Notes: a model not told the origin generated them from the sequence alone. A DNA stretch of 53,883 bases from JARIHC01 sp035546975 (GCA_035546975.1 DASZVS010000005.1:1-53883); one strand, 5' to 3'; counted from the stretch's first letter, positions 1 to 9,851 are shown. A program made the numbers and translations.

Positions 1-3000
1 TAGGGCTTGGAAGTGGTGGTGACTGCTTCGGCATTATTGGGATCGGCGATGACAATGTCTTGGGCGGTGACATCAGCAGAAGTATCAATGTACTCGGCAA
101 CATCCGGGGTACCCGTGGAGAAGCCGCCACTGGCGACGCCGCTTCCAATAACACCGAGCTTCTCCGCTCCCGTACAAGCACTCGCACCAATAATGACACA
201 GGTAACACTAGTATTACCCAGAACAATGGTGTTGCTTGCGCTGACCGTAGCCTGATAGCCAATCACCGTCGAGTTAGTCAAATTGTTAACGGTCGGGTGA
301 GCGTAATAACCGATGGCTATATTCTGGCTACCGGTAGTATTGCCGTAGAGGGCTTCATAACCGATAGCTGTGTTATAGTCGCCAAGCGTGTTGCTATACA
401 GAGAGTAGGTGCCGAGTGCCGTGTTGGAACCTCCGTTGATATTGGCGTATAGACTATTGATTCCGAGCGCCACGTTGCTGCCACCGGTAGTATTGCTATA
501 CAGGGCATCGGTACCGACAGCTATGTTGCTGGCGCCGGTAGTATTATTCTGAAGTGCACTGGCTCCTACTGCCGTATTGTTGCTGCCACTGATGTTATTT
601 TGCAGGGCATTGGTGCCAATACCCGTGTTATTCGATGAACCTATGTCAGCTTCCCCAGAATTAAGCCCCAGGTATAAGTTCGTAGTTGAGGAAGATGCCC
701 GCAGTTCGACGTTATTAGTTCCGCCGGCATTCTTAATGACTAGCGCCGGCTTAGTATTAAGGTTTACCAACTCAACTGATACGCTTTGGATGTATCCATT
801 AAACGTACTGCTCGGCAGGAAGCTTATTTCTCCGCTCGTATTATTGCAGGTTACCAGTGCCGTCTCGGTAAAATTACTACTGCTGGTGCCATCAAAGGTA
901 TAGCTCTTAACAGTACAGCCGCCGCTTCCACTCGTGCTACCGAATCGAACATTTAGGCTCGAGCCACTAGCCGGCGTTCCGCCAACGTAGTAGCTAATTC
1001 GATACGTAGCGTTGGCGGTAGCTGTAAACTGGTTAGAATAGAGCGGGCTAGTATTACCGGTGGTATGCGTGGCAGTCGACGTCGTGGTTGTCCAACCGGT
1101 ACTTGTCCATGCCGCGTTGGTAAAGTCAGTCGTCGTAATCAGGTTAGAGCCGTACGTTGCCGCGTCCATACCCGCTTGCAATATGGTCGCAGAGTTTAGG
1201 GTATCAACCGTGAATATCGGCGTGGCACTAGCACTCTGGATCTGGAAGGCAGTCGAGGAATCGGCATTAGGTCTGAAGAGAGCACTGCCATGTACGTTTA
1301 GATCAACCGCCTGGCCTCCACCAGTAGCCGGGATCACCTGGTGACCCGAAACGGTAGTATACATGACGGTAGATAACGGGGATGCACCGCCCGTAGAGGT
1401 TCCTCCGAGCTGATAAATATACCCATTGTATGCCACTTCTGTAGGTTGAATAGCATCGTAGGATGCCGGGTCGCTGTATTGACTACCAAGTGTACCGTCG
1501 CTATTAATCTGGAATGACTGGCTTTGCACGGCGGCCAGGTTACAGCCCGATCCGTTATCCTTTCCGGAGAAAGTATGAAGATAGCCTCCCCATGCTACAC
1601 CGCCTGCACCAAAACGCGCATTTACAATAGCTGTCGTAGTGTTCCAGGAGCCTACGGTGCCATTGCTATTCATCACCGCATAATAGGTGGTGGTCGTAGG
1701 TACCGTTGCACACACCGGGGTTGTGCTGCCACCCTGTTCGTAGATGTATCCATTGTTAGCAACTGTCACGGCGGCTGCCCGGGCACCCGGCAAGGCAGTT
1801 GTAGTGTTCCAGGAGCCTATGGTGCCGTTGCTGTTAATCTGGACATAGTAAACAGCAGTTTGGCCGGTACCGGCACTGCCACCACCCACTACTTCTATGT
1901 AATTGTTGTTAAGGACTGATCCTGCCAGTTCGAGGCCTACCGGCAGAGCTGTCGTGGTGTTCCATGAACTTATGGTGCCATTGGAATTGAGCTGGGCATA
2001 ATAAACTGTGCTTTGGTCGCTGCTACCGTTGGTGCCTCCGATTACATACACATAGCCGTTATATTCTACCGATGTGGCATTGAACAATGCCGTTGGCAAT
2101 GCTGTTGTGGTATTCCAGGAGCCCAGGCTGCCGTCACTATTGATAGGCGCATAATAGACAGTGGATACTCCGGATGTACCGTTTGTCGTGCCTCCCATCT
2201 CATAGATATAACCGTTGTAGGCAATGGAGGTAGCACCAAACAAGGCCGTGGGCAGAGAGGTTGTTGAGCTCCAGGTACCGACTGTCCCGCCGCCACCCGG
2301 TGGCAAAGCGGCTGCACCCCCAATGGAAACCGTAAGATCGTTGGTATCAACTTGGAGCATGGTATCTGACGCCGCGTTCTGGACTTGGAAAGCGCTTGTG
2401 GAATCTGAAGAGTTCTGGAGGGTTACGGCCCCTGTCGAGAGATCGCCATAGATGGCATTGCCGATATTTAACTGGTAGCTACCAGTAGCGCTGGCAGCGT
2501 TGACGCTGTCGCCGATAATGATATTATGCGCGCCAGTAGTAAGATTCAAGCCCGCCGAGTAACCGAGCAACGTGTTGTAGCTCCCGCCAGTCTGCAGGTT
2601 CATTCCCGCACTATAACCGAGAATGGCGCTGCCGGTTAGATCGCTGCCGCCACTGACGCCCATAGCAGCTGAGGCGCCCAGTACGGCGTTGTAGTTACCA
2701 GTGGTGTTATAGCGCAAGGAGCTATTGCCGTATGCCGCGTTATAGATGCCGCTCAAGTTAGCAGACATAGAATTCGAGCCGTAAGCACTATTGGAGTAGC
2801 CGCTGCTGATCGCTTGCAGCGCACCGCTACCTACAGCGGTGTTAGCAGTGCCTGTGACCAAAGCGTTGCCCGCCCCACCTACGAATGCGTTACCGGTGCC
2901 AGGCGCCTGTAGTACGATGCTTCCATTAATCTTATAGCTGCTCGTGGTATTAATGCTATCGCCGGCAGTGGCTGGTTGCAGTGTTGTACCGCTCCGGCTC

Positions 3001-6000
3001 CAGTAATTCGTAGAAGTATTTGAACCAATAATCGTGCCCGTACATGTCAGGTTACCGGTTGACCCATCAACGGTACAGCCGGTAGCACTGGAGCCTCCTG
3101 CCAGATTGATGGCAGTTGCAGAAGATCCGCCGGGACCGATGTTAAGCGTGGTGGCAGCTCCGCCGAAATTCAACGTAGTAGCAGTGGTATTAAGCAAACT
3201 GAAGGAGCTCGAGCCGGTCGTGAGTGCATTACCTTGGATGTTAACTGTGCTGCCAACACCAAGCGTGCCATTCACGTACAAGCTACCATCAGTGTTTAAT
3301 TGGCCGGCGGCAGCGCGGTACAGATTTGTATCAGTGCCGAAGTAAATTCCACCGCTGGCGGTGGTAGTGTTCGTGCCTACCGTCAAAACGCCATTCGCAG
3401 GAGTAGCTAATGTCCCGACTCCTAAGCGCCCATTCGCACTGTCCGCCTGCAGATATTCCTGATTAGATGAGTTAAGAAGTTGGAAGGCATTCGTAACGCC
3501 GGAATACGTCTTGAATGTGGCAGCTCCGCCGGAGGTAAAGTTAGCCAAATCATTATTGCCCGAACGCAAATCGAGGGCTCCTCCGGAACCAACCTTGAGA
3601 TAACCTGTCGTACTGGCCCCTTCCCAGGAAAGGCCGAATATATTGCTCTCATCAGGGGAAATGACGGCCAATGGAGGCTGGTTATTAGTAGTCGTGCGGG
3701 CATCGAAAACAGTGATCGCCCGCGAAGTCTGTTGCGCGGTACTCGGCAACCCTAGAGCGATCAACTGGCTGTAAGCCCCCGGATCGAACAACGGAATGCT
3801 GATCTTCGTGTCCACGGTCGCGCCGCTAGGAGTAGTAAAGGTGGTTTCGTTAAAGATGCCGAGGGTCAGGCTTCCAGTTGCATAGAGATCATGGGCAGAG
3901 AATAGCCCATCGGTCCTTAATGCTACTCCGTTATTGTAATCATAGAGATTAAGGTTGTTAGCGAAACATATCCCCGAAGCCCAGGCGTTACAGTCGCTGC
4001 CAATCGTCAACTGGATAGTGGTACCTACCTGAACTGCCAAAGTATTGGCAACCTGCAACGTGCCGTTGCCTACAGTCGGCTGTACGCCAATGCCGATCAT
4101 GCTGTTCGTGGTATCGGCAACGAGGAGATTGGAGGTTCCGGCTGCATTCTGGATTTGAAAGGCAGCGGTGGAATCTGCGGCGTTTTTGAAGAGAGCCGTG
4201 CCGTTATCAACTAAACTCCCCACCGTACCGTTGCCGGTAACGTTGAAGTTGGCAGTCTGCGGCGATGTGCCATTCAAGATAAAGTTACCGCTTCCTGCAG
4301 TACTACTACAACTACTCAAGACGCCGGCGTTGGAACAAAGGACGGTGCTGCCATTGGTGCCAAGCGTGCCGACACTCAGCGTACCGGCAATAGAGGAAGC
4401 ACCGGTGCCATTCACCGTCAAGGTACCAGCTTGGATACTATTGCCAGCTTGATCAACCGACAGTTTGCTGCTGCTGTTAACCTCAAGATTGATCAAATTG
4501 CCACTGAATCCGCTGCCCGCATTTGCTACAAAATTCCCGGCATAGGTAAGTGTCGACCCCGTTTCGTTAAGATGCGAGCTCGTGATGCTATTGCTGCCAT
4601 TGAAGACGGCGATCTGTCCGGGCGTACCGCTGCCGATAATGCCGCTTCCCGATCCTGCACAGTTGCCAAGTGTTACCAGGCAGACCGTGTCGCTCGTACC
4701 TCCGGCTATGGATGGAAGTACGTATGTCGCATTTCCCGTTCCGGAAGGAGCTGCGGGCTGTAAAATACTCAAGTTCGTATTCGTAGCATTCGCTAAGTTA
4801 ATTACACCAGCAGTATTACCTGCTATACCCACTGTGACGCCGCCGGCTCCCTCTATGGAAGCTGTACCAGATGTCACAATGTTACCCGAAGCGCCAACCT
4901 GGAACTGATTGGATGAGCCAACGTTGAGCGTCCCGCCCTGGAGGGTGGAGGTGGTCGTGATGGCATTACTAGTAGCAATAGTGCCGAAACTACCGCCGAT
5001 TGAGCCGCCAACAAGAGCTCCTGTGGTAGTAATATTACCTTGGACTGCCGCCGGCAAAGTCTGCGTAAGCATAGGTACTCCGGAACTGTCAGTTGCCAAC
5101 ACGCTGTTCGCGGCCGAACCCGTTGCCTGAACCGCACCAGTACCATTCCCATACAAGATACCTTTGCTCGTAAATGTATTCGCTCCGGTACCGCCGTTCG
5201 GGACCGTAAGCGGGCTAGACAAGCTCAGCCCCGCAAAGGTCGGCGAAGCACCGGAATTGATGTCTTGGGCCGTGTTGATCACGCCAGCGGAAGCCGTAAA
5301 GTTCGTAGCGTTAAACTGGGCAATTCCTTTTTGCAAGGTCGAGGCATCGTTGATGGTAATAGCACTGCCGCTGCCGGTTGCATTATTGATCGTTAACACT
5401 CCCGCTAGACCATTAACACTTGTCACGCCGCCGCCAGCGCCGCCGGTACAGCTTGCGAAGCCCAGGTGGCCCGCTCCATCGGTCAAAAGACAGCTGCCGT
5501 TGCTGCCGTCAGCCGTTGGTAACGTAAACGTCAAATTACCCGAGGTAGCACCAGCCTGGAGAGTAAGCGTGTTGCCGTTTGTAGAGTTATAAAAAGTTGT
5601 CGAACCAGTATTGGCCGAAGCCTTGCCAAGCGCCAGGCTGCTTGTACCTTGGATAACTAGATTACCGGTGGCAGTCAGTGTTGTGCCGCTCTGGGAAAGT
5701 GTCGAGTCGCCAATGGCGTGCGTACCCGAGAACAGCGCTACTGTACCCGTTGTGCCGCCGCCCGTAATGCCGCCGCCCGAGCCTGCGCAGTTCCCGAGCG
5801 AAACCAGGCAAATTTCGTCGCTTGAGCCTCCCGCGATGCTGGGCAAAGTGTAGGTAGCATTACCGGTGCCCGATGGTGCCGCAGCCTGCAAAACACTGAC
5901 GTTGGTATTGGTGTTATTGGCCAGATTTATCACTCCCGCGGTCGTGCCGGCCACACCCACGGTAACTCCTCCTAAGCCCTCCACGGCCAACGTTCCGGAG

Positions 6001-7796
6001 AAGGTAGGGCTATCAGTTATAGTGAGATTACCGCAGCTACCCCCTGATCCCAGCGTAATGATATTACCGCCGCCGCTCAGATTTCCGGTGCCGGATGCGC
6101 AAGTCAAGGTAGTGTTCCCCTGTACCGCTGTGCCAGCGGTAGAGCCATAATTAACAGAGAGAGTTGGTGTCGACCCGGGACCGCTATTTCCTGTGGTTGA
6201 AAGCCCTGTAAGCGCCCCAAGGCTAGCTACGTAACTACCGGAGGTGTCCGTCCCTAGCACCACCGCTGATGTCGATAAAACACCGGATCCATTCGTATGA
6301 ACCACCCCGCTCGAATTCAAGCTGCTAAATGTAATTGTGCCTGAGCTAGTCAAGCCGGTTAGGCCGCCAAGCGAACCGATAATGCTGGAGTCCCCATTGA
6401 CATTCATGCCGCCCGCCGTGACCTCTAAACCACTGCCCACACTGAGCGAGCCCGCAATGTCAGATGCGCCGGTCCCATTAACATTCAAAGTCCCGGCCTG
6501 GATCGTATTGCCATTCTGGTCCACGGTAAGCTTGCTGCTGCCATTTATCTCAAGATTCAAAAGGTTGCCACTGAAGCCTGCAGAAGTATTTACTACAACA
6601 TTACCAGCATACGTAAGCGTAGACCCTGATTCGCTTAGCCCTGAATCAGTAATACTCGTAGCGCCGTCAAACTTCGCTATATACCCCGGCGTACCAGACC
6701 CAGATATTCCGGTAGAAGCAGTTGAGGCAACCGTGTAGTGTCCGCTGCCATCGCTAGTAACCGTTAAGTTCGGCGAGCCTGAATTCAGGCTAATCACGCC
6801 GCTATTCCCAATTGTCGTTCCCGAAACGCTTATCCCGGCTCCAGCGCTTAAACTAACATCGCCGGATTGCCCCTGTAAGCTCTTCACATACGGTCCGATA
6901 TTAGCTGCCTGTTGTGCAGATTGTAACAAACTGTTCGAGATAGAGAGCTGGTTACCCGATACTACCAACCCCGGTCCAAGCCCTATCACGCCGTCAGCAC
7001 CGCCAATAGACGTCACGTGCTGTGGCGCCAAACTCACAAACTGCTGCCCATTGTAGTAATAGGGTGCGTTTGTCACCTTATCGTAGTAAATTTGTCCAAG
7101 GCTAGGGTTTTGTGGTTGTGATGTAGGTGCCACAACAAGGGTGTCGTTCGCCCGGAGCTCTCCGTTCACGGTAAGGGTCTCAGCGGGTCCTACCTCCAAC
7201 TGTGAATTGCCCTTGATATCGTTGAGCTTAAGGTCGCTGCCGGTCGCGTACTGGCTGGCGTTGTTGAGGTTGGCCTCTCCCGCATTGTTTCGTTGTTTCC
7301 CTGACAATAGCCAGCTTCCTGCTCCGATAAGGAGAACAATAACGATCGCTGCGCCCGTAATCAAAAACGCCGTTCTGTTGTATCGGAAGGGTGAGAGATA
7401 GGTGCCGGCCGCATCAGTAGCCTCAGGAGGCTCACCTTCGCCCGATATCACACTAGGGCTCGCATTATCACCAGTGAATTCCAGCTCGGTTGACTCTGAT
7501 TCCAAAGTTTCCTCAGGAGCCTGACCCGTTGCAGCCCTTGGTGTCGCCTGCACACTTTGCATGGGAGATACCGGCGCGCCAGGTTCAATCTGTTCAACAA
7601 CAGGAGGCGGAGGCGCCGCAACTGACAGATCCCGCATCTCCATGGATACCGGCTGCGGAGCCACTGCAGTAGTTGCAGGAGCTTCAACCACCCCTTGAGA
7701 GACAGCCGTTCGAGGAGCAACTGCCACACGGGGTTGATACGAAAATGCATCTACCCTGTTATCTGGCGATTTAAAACCGGTATCGTTGGGCTTCAT
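1..7796 (-). CDS. Giant type II membrane-anchored surface protein, C-terminus beyond window (partial)
   Basis: One open frame from ATG at 7796 to the window edge, 2598 complete codons plus two bases, with no stop. Residues 1-140 are a Pro/Ala/Glu-rich cytoplasmic tail. Residues about 142-166 form one membrane helix, so the rest is outside the cell. The exterior is Gly/Ser/Thr/Asn-rich with repeats typical of phage tail-fibre-like CPR surface proteins, such as FQVQNAASDTMLQVDT. YadA-like head repeats (NNTAVGASALQNNTTG type) lie near residues 1630-1765 and 2380-2505. A Kelch-like block lies at about 1838-2133, and a carbohydrate-binding-like beta region at about 2220-2345. The last residues (DVAEYIDTSADVTAQD) resemble the segment before the C-terminal domain of S74/endosialidase-chaperone-like proteins. 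The likely role is adhesion. No ribosome binding site is visible. The frame is certain; the function is inferred. Confidence 0.9.
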   Translation of the reverse strand, partial: MKPNDTGFKSPDNRVDAFSYQPRVAVAPRTAVSQGVVEAPATTAVAPQPVSMEMRDLSVAAPPPPVVEQIEPGAPVSPMQSVQATPRAATGQAPEETLESESTELEFTGDNASPSVISGEGEPPEATDAAGTYLSPFRYNRTAFLITGAAIVIVLLIGAGSWLLSGKQRNNAGEANLNNASQYATGSDLKLNDIKGNSQLEVGPAETLTVNGELRANDTLVVAPTSQPQNPSLGQIYYDKVTNAPYYYNGQQFVSLAPQHVTSIGGADGVIGLGPGLVVSGNQLSISNSLLQSAQQAANIGPYVKSLQGQSGDVSLSAGAGISVSGTTIGNSGVISLNSGSPNLTVTSDGSGHYTVASTASTGISGSGTPGYIAKFDGATSITDSGLSESGSTLTYAGNVVVNTSAGFSGNLLNLEINGSSKLTVDQNGNTIQAGTLNVNGTGASDIAGSLSVGSGLEVTAGGMNVNGDSSIIGSLGGLTGLTSSGTITFSSLNSSGVVHTNGSGVLSTSAVVLGTDTSGSYVASLGALTGLSTTGNSGPGSTPTLSVNYGSTAGTAVQGNTTLTCASGTGNLSGGGNIITLGSGGSCGNLTITDSPTFSGTLAVEGLGGVTVGVAGTTAGVINLANNTNTNVSVLQAAAPSGTGNATYTLPSIAGGSSDEICLVSLGNCAGSGGGITGGGTTGTVALFSGTHAIGDSTLSQSGTTLTATGNLVIQGTSSLALGKASANTGSTTFYNSTNGNTLTLQAGATSGNLTFTLPTADGSNGSCLLTDGAGHLGFASCTGGAGGGVTSVNGLAGVLTINNATGSGSAITINDASTLQKGIAQFNATNFTASAGVINTAQDINSGASPTFAGLSLSSPLTVPNGGTGANTFTSKGILYGNGTGAVQATGSAANSVLATDSSGVPMLTQTLPAAVQGNITTTGALVGGSIGGSFGTIATSNAITTTSTLQGGTLNVGSSNQFQVGASGNIVTSGTASIEGAGGVTVGIAGNTAGVINLANATNTNLSILQPAAPSGTGNATYVLPSIAGGTSDTVCLVTLGNCAGSGSGIIGSGTPGQIAVFNGSNSITSSHLNETGSTLTYAGNFVANAGSGFSGNLINLEVNSSSKLSVDQAGNSIQAGTLTVNGTGASSIAGTLSVGTLGTNGSTVLCSNAGVLSSCSSTAGSGNFILNGTSPQTANFNVTGNGTVGSLVDNGTALFKNAADSTAAFQIQNAAGTSNLLVADTTNSMIGIGVQPTVGNGTLQVANTLAVQVGTTIQLTIGSDCNAWASGICFANNLNLYDYNNGVALRTDGLFSAHDLYATGSLTLGIFNETTFTTPSGATVDTKISIPLFDPGAYSQLIALGLPSTAQQTSRAITVFDARTTTNNQPPLAVISPDESNIFGLSWEGASTTGYLKVGSGGALDLRSGNNDLANFTSGGAATFKTYSGVTNAFQLLNSSNQEYLQADSANGRLGVGTLATPANGVLTVGTNTTTASGGIYFGTDTNLYRAAAGQLNTDGSLYVNGTLGVGSTVNIQGNALTTGSSSFSLLNTTATTLNFGGAATTLNIGPGGSSATAINLAGGSSATGCTVDGSTGNLTCTGTIIGSNTSTNYWSRSGTTLQPATAGDSINTTSSYKINGSIVLQAPGTGNAFVGGAGNALVTGTANTAVGSGALQAISSGYSNSAYGSNSMSANLSGIYNAAYGNSSLRYNTTGNYNAVLGASAAMGVSGGSDLTGSAILGYSAGMNLQTGGSYNTLLGYSAGLNLTTGAHNIIIGDSVNAASATGSYQLNIGNAIYGDLSTGAVTLQNSSDSTSAFQVQNAASDTMLQVDTNDLTVSIGGAAALPPGGGGTVGTWSSTTSLPTALFGATSIAYNGYIYEMGGTTNGTSGVSTVYYAPINSDGSLGSWNTTTALPTALFNATSVEYNGYVYVIGGTNGSSDQSTVYYAQLNSNGTISSWNTTTALPVGLELAGSVLNNNYIEVVGGGSAGTGQTAVYYVQINSNGTIGSWNTTTALPGARAAAVTVANNGYIYEQGGSTTPVCATVPTTTTYYAVMNSNGTVGSWNTTTAIVNARFGAGGVAWGGYLHTFSGKDNGSGCNLAAVQSQSFQINSDGTLGSQYSDPASYDAIQPTEVAYNGYIYQLGGTSTGGASPLSTVMYTTVSGHQVIPATGGGQAVDLNVHGSALFRPNADSSTAFQIQSASATPIFTVDTLNSATILQAGMDAATYGSNLITTTDFTNAAWTSTGWTTTTSTATHTTGNTSPLYSNQFTATANATYRISYYVGGTPASGSSLNVRFGSTSGSGGCTVKSYTFDGTSSSNFTETALVTCNNTSGEISFLPSSTFNGYIQSVSVELVNLNTKPALVIKNAGGTNNVELRASSSTTNLYLGLNSGEADIGSSNNTGIGTNALQNNISGSNNTAVGASALQNNTTGASNIAVGTDALYSNTTGGSNVALGINSLYANINGGSNTALGTYSLYSNTLGDYNTAIGYEALYGNTTGSQNIAIGYYAHPTVNNLTNSTVIGYQATVSASNTIVLGNTSVTCVIIGASACTGAEKLGVIGSGVASGGFSTGTPDVAEYIDTSADVTAQDIVIADPNNAEAVTTTSKP

Positions 7797-7839
7797 TTTT
7801 GTTTATCATTTTTATTTAGTTACACTGAGCCGTGATTCT

Positions 7840-7868
7840 ATTTTACGCCCCTGATAAACAGGGTGCAA
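7840..7868 (-). promoter_or_regulatory. Promoter of the giant surface protein gene with palindromic spacer
   Basis: On the minus strand TTGCAC (7868-7863), a 17-nt spacer and TAAAAT (7845-7840) precede the ATG at 7796, giving a leader of about 40 nt. The spacer contains the inverted repeat CCCTG-TTTAT-CAGGG, which could be an operator. There is no Shine-Dalgarno sequence in the AT-rich leader. Confidence 0.55.
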
Positions 7869-7909
7869 GCCATAATGAACACAAAAATTAACTTTTTTCC
7901 CCTGTTCGC

Positions 7910-8728
7910 CTATCGCAGGAGCAAGAAAAGTACCAGCCCGGAGATAAACACGGCCAGCACCGCAATAACCACCACCGACCATAATGTCCTGAAAACAGCG
8001 TACTTTGCCAAGGGGTTTCTACCTACGGCAAGGATCGAACTGTATATCGACGCATAGATGAGCGTCACCAGGGCGAGTATCGATATCGTCGCTACCCCGA
8101 GGGCAGCGAGTATGCGAGCTGTCGAAACAGTGTGCCCGGTGAGATTCTTTGCCACTTTCTGCAGCCCGGTAAGCTGTTCGCTGCCCTGGCTCGCAGGGTT
8201 CTGCCTGATCGCGATCCCCACCTGAACCACTCCCACCTGAATTTGGCGGGGTTTACCACCTTTATCTGTGACTGTCTGGCTGGAAATACCAGGGGTAGAG
8301 GCAGCAAGCCTAGTTTGGGCTAAGCCGATTATCTGCGCTCCCGGTGCCGCTTTCATGCCTACACCGTTAAACGGCGAGACACTCACCTGGTCTCCCAAGC
8401 CGATGTCGCCGTTTACCGTACTCACGAGCACTGCCGCGTTACCACTAGTTGCTATCTGAACAGATGCCCCCTGATTGTCATTCACCGCTAGCAGCGAATC
8501 ATTACCGATTACCACAATCCCCATCAAACGGCTGCCATTACCGGTGTTCGCTGGTTCGACATAGTTAGACCTGTTCGGATCGAGGCTAACCAAACTTCCT
8601 TGCGTAAGTACTGAGGTAGATTTGTACGAATGCGAGATATTAGCCGATACGGCCTCGGCCGGGTCGAGCCCGAAGATAGCCACGATAATACTGAACGCTA
8701 ATATTGCGAACCATATCCTTCTTGCCAT
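7910..8728 (-). CDS. Exported membrane protein with S74-leader-like module and two C-terminal helices
   Basis: 272 aa from the ATG at 8728, which has AGGTGG 7 nt upstream; an in-frame ATG at 8746 would add six residues but has no spaced ribosome site. An N-terminal signal or anchor helix (MARRIWFAILAFSIIVAIFG) is followed by about 170 exported residues and two hydrophobic helices near residues 205-230 and 245-270. The exported part has phrases such as GSLVSLDPN and LGDQVSVSPFNGVGMKA. These resemble the module that precedes the C-terminal domain of CPR tail-fibre-like proteins, including the final residues of the neighbouring giant protein. It lies just upstream of that gene on the same strand, so a partner or assembly role is possible. 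No enzymatic motif is seen. Confidence 0.85.
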   Translation of the reverse strand: MARRIWFAILAFSIIVAIFGLDPAEAVSANISHSYKSTSVLTQGSLVSLDPNRSNYVEPANTGNGSRLMGIVVIGNDSLLAVNDNQGASVQIATSGNAAVLVSTVNGDIGLGDQVSVSPFNGVGMKAAPGAQIIGLAQTRLAASTPGISSQTVTDKGGKPRQIQVGVVQVGIAIRQNPASQGSEQLTGLQKVAKNLTGHTVSTARILAALGVATISILALVTLIYASIYSSILAVGRNPLAKYAVFRTLWSVVVIAVLAVFISGLVLFLLLR

Positions 8729-8898
8729 CGGTACGCCACCTTTCATCCTGGTTATGATTATACCAGTGTTGGATAGGCTGCTCTCTTTGGTAAACGTTAA
8801 AAATGTAAGAATTTACTCAATTATCTAAAATACAAAAAATAACAGATACAAATGAACATACATGATGTCTTTATAACATCGTATTTTATGTAATAAAT

Positions 8899-9228
8899 CT
8901 ACTCGCTACCGGTCGGCGGCCACCAAATAAGATTTTCTACATCCACGCGGTAATCTTCGCTAACCTCAAAACCTTCAGCCTCCAACACCTGCTTGTGCCC
9001 ACGCCGCCCGCCCGGATAGCCTGAAGCCAGGCCGCCTTGCTTATTCACAACGCGCTGCCACGGCAAATCCGGATCGCCGAAATGTGCAATGCCGCCAACA
9101 ATCCGCGCCGCCCGGGCGTTGCCGCATAGCGCTGCCAGCTGCCCATACGTCATAACCCTGCCGCGTGGAATTTGCGCCACCAAGGCTTCCACCCGCTCCC
9201 GGAATCCGACCTCAACCCCGTGCATCAA
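8899..9228 (-). CDS. atl: Alkyltransferase-like (ATL) DNA repair protein, MGMT family without active Cys
   Basis: 109 aa, the usual length of ATL proteins. It matches the C-terminal DNA-binding domain of O6-methylguanine methyltransferase: RVMTYGQLAALCGNARAARIVGG is the helix-turn-helix region and PWQRVVNKQG replaces the methyltransferase PCHRV motif. The acceptor cysteine is therefore Trp, the ATL signature. Such proteins bind O6-alkylguanine, flip it out and direct nucleotide excision repair. The start overlaps the end of the upstream HAD gene by 17 nt, so the two are probably co-transcribed, possibly with thrS. A second ATG lies one codon downstream. Confidence 0.88.
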   Translation of the reverse strand: MMHGVEVGFRERVEALVAQIPRGRVMTYGQLAALCGNARAARIVGGIAHFGDPDLPWQRVVNKQGGLASGYPGGRRGHKQVLEAEGFEVSEDYRVDVENLIWWPPTGSE

Positions 9229-9835
9229 AATACGCTCCCACAGCCTGCCAGTCGGTGCACCACACCACGCCGTCCGGCAATACGGCTACATTGTTCCATG
9301 GATACTTGCCGAATAATATCGGCGTTGCGCCGACTTCACGCGCCTTCATAGCATGATTTAACAAATCATCAATCACGTAGGTTGTGCCTAATCGCCGGTA
9401 GGTGGCAAGCTTATCAACAGTGGTGCCACGCCCCCAACGGCCGCCCAAAATATGGATACTGCTAAAAATATCAGGATAGTGCTTAGCCAGCCACTCTTGA
9501 GTTTGCTGGTTAATTACTTGCGGCCGGGCGCTCACCGCGTGCAGCTCGTATTGCCGGCTCAATTTCTTTAGCGTTTCCTCCGAAGCATCATGCGGGTCTA
9601 TTTCATGAAAATCCGGGTGGCTCAATATAGCTTCCACGTGATCAATGATTTCATCCTCGCCAATATCCAGCGCATCGGCCAGAACCTCAAGCGTGCCACG
9701 GATTTTACCGTCATCACCCATAATTGCGGGATAGTCCAATTTCACGCCGTGCTTTTCACTGTAAAAATCAACCAGACGGAACGAACAAGGAAACAATACG
9801 TCATCAATATCTACAGCTATGACACCTCTGCTCAT
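9212..9835 (-). CDS. HAD-family 5'-nucleotidase-like phosphatase
   Basis: 207 aa from ATG 9835; an ATG at 9844 would add MGG. HAD motifs are visible: motif I VDIDDVLFP near the N-terminus with catalytic Asp residues, motif II Ser in VSARP, motif III Lys in VDKLATY, and motif IV IDDLLNH. The layout matches the 5'(3')-nucleotidase NT5C-like branch, which dephosphorylates nucleoside monophosphates in the cytosol; the true substrate is unknown. It starts 30 nt after thrS and overlaps atl. An extended -10 (TGtTATAAT) ends 7 nt before ATG 9835, so an internal leaderless promoter may add to read-through from thrS. Confidence 0.8.
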   Translation of the reverse strand: MSRGVIAVDIDDVLFPCSFRLVDFYSEKHGVKLDYPAIMGDDGKIRGTLEVLADALDIGEDEIIDHVEAILSHPDFHEIDPHDASEETLKKLSRQYELHAVSARPQVINQQTQEWLAKHYPDIFSSIHILGGRWGRGTTVDKLATYRRLGTTYVIDDLLNHAMKAREVGATPILFGKYPWNNVAVLPDGVVWCTDWQAVGAYFDARG

Positions 9836-9842
9836 GCCACCC

Positions 9843-9851
9843 ATTATAACA
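9843..9851 (-). promoter_or_regulatory. Extended -10 promoter, leaderless start of HAD gene
   Basis: On the minus strand TG-T-TATAAT (9851-9843) stands 7 nt before ATG 9835, leaving no room for a ribosome binding site. The same arrangement recurs at other genes in this window. Confidence 0.45.

Noticed and set aside
60..7400. Many plus-strand ORFs of 60-140 codons
   Set aside because: They lie antisense to the single giant minus-strand frame, have Val/Ala/Pro-biased compositions expected of antisense frames of Gly/Thr/Asn-rich genes, and overlap one another.
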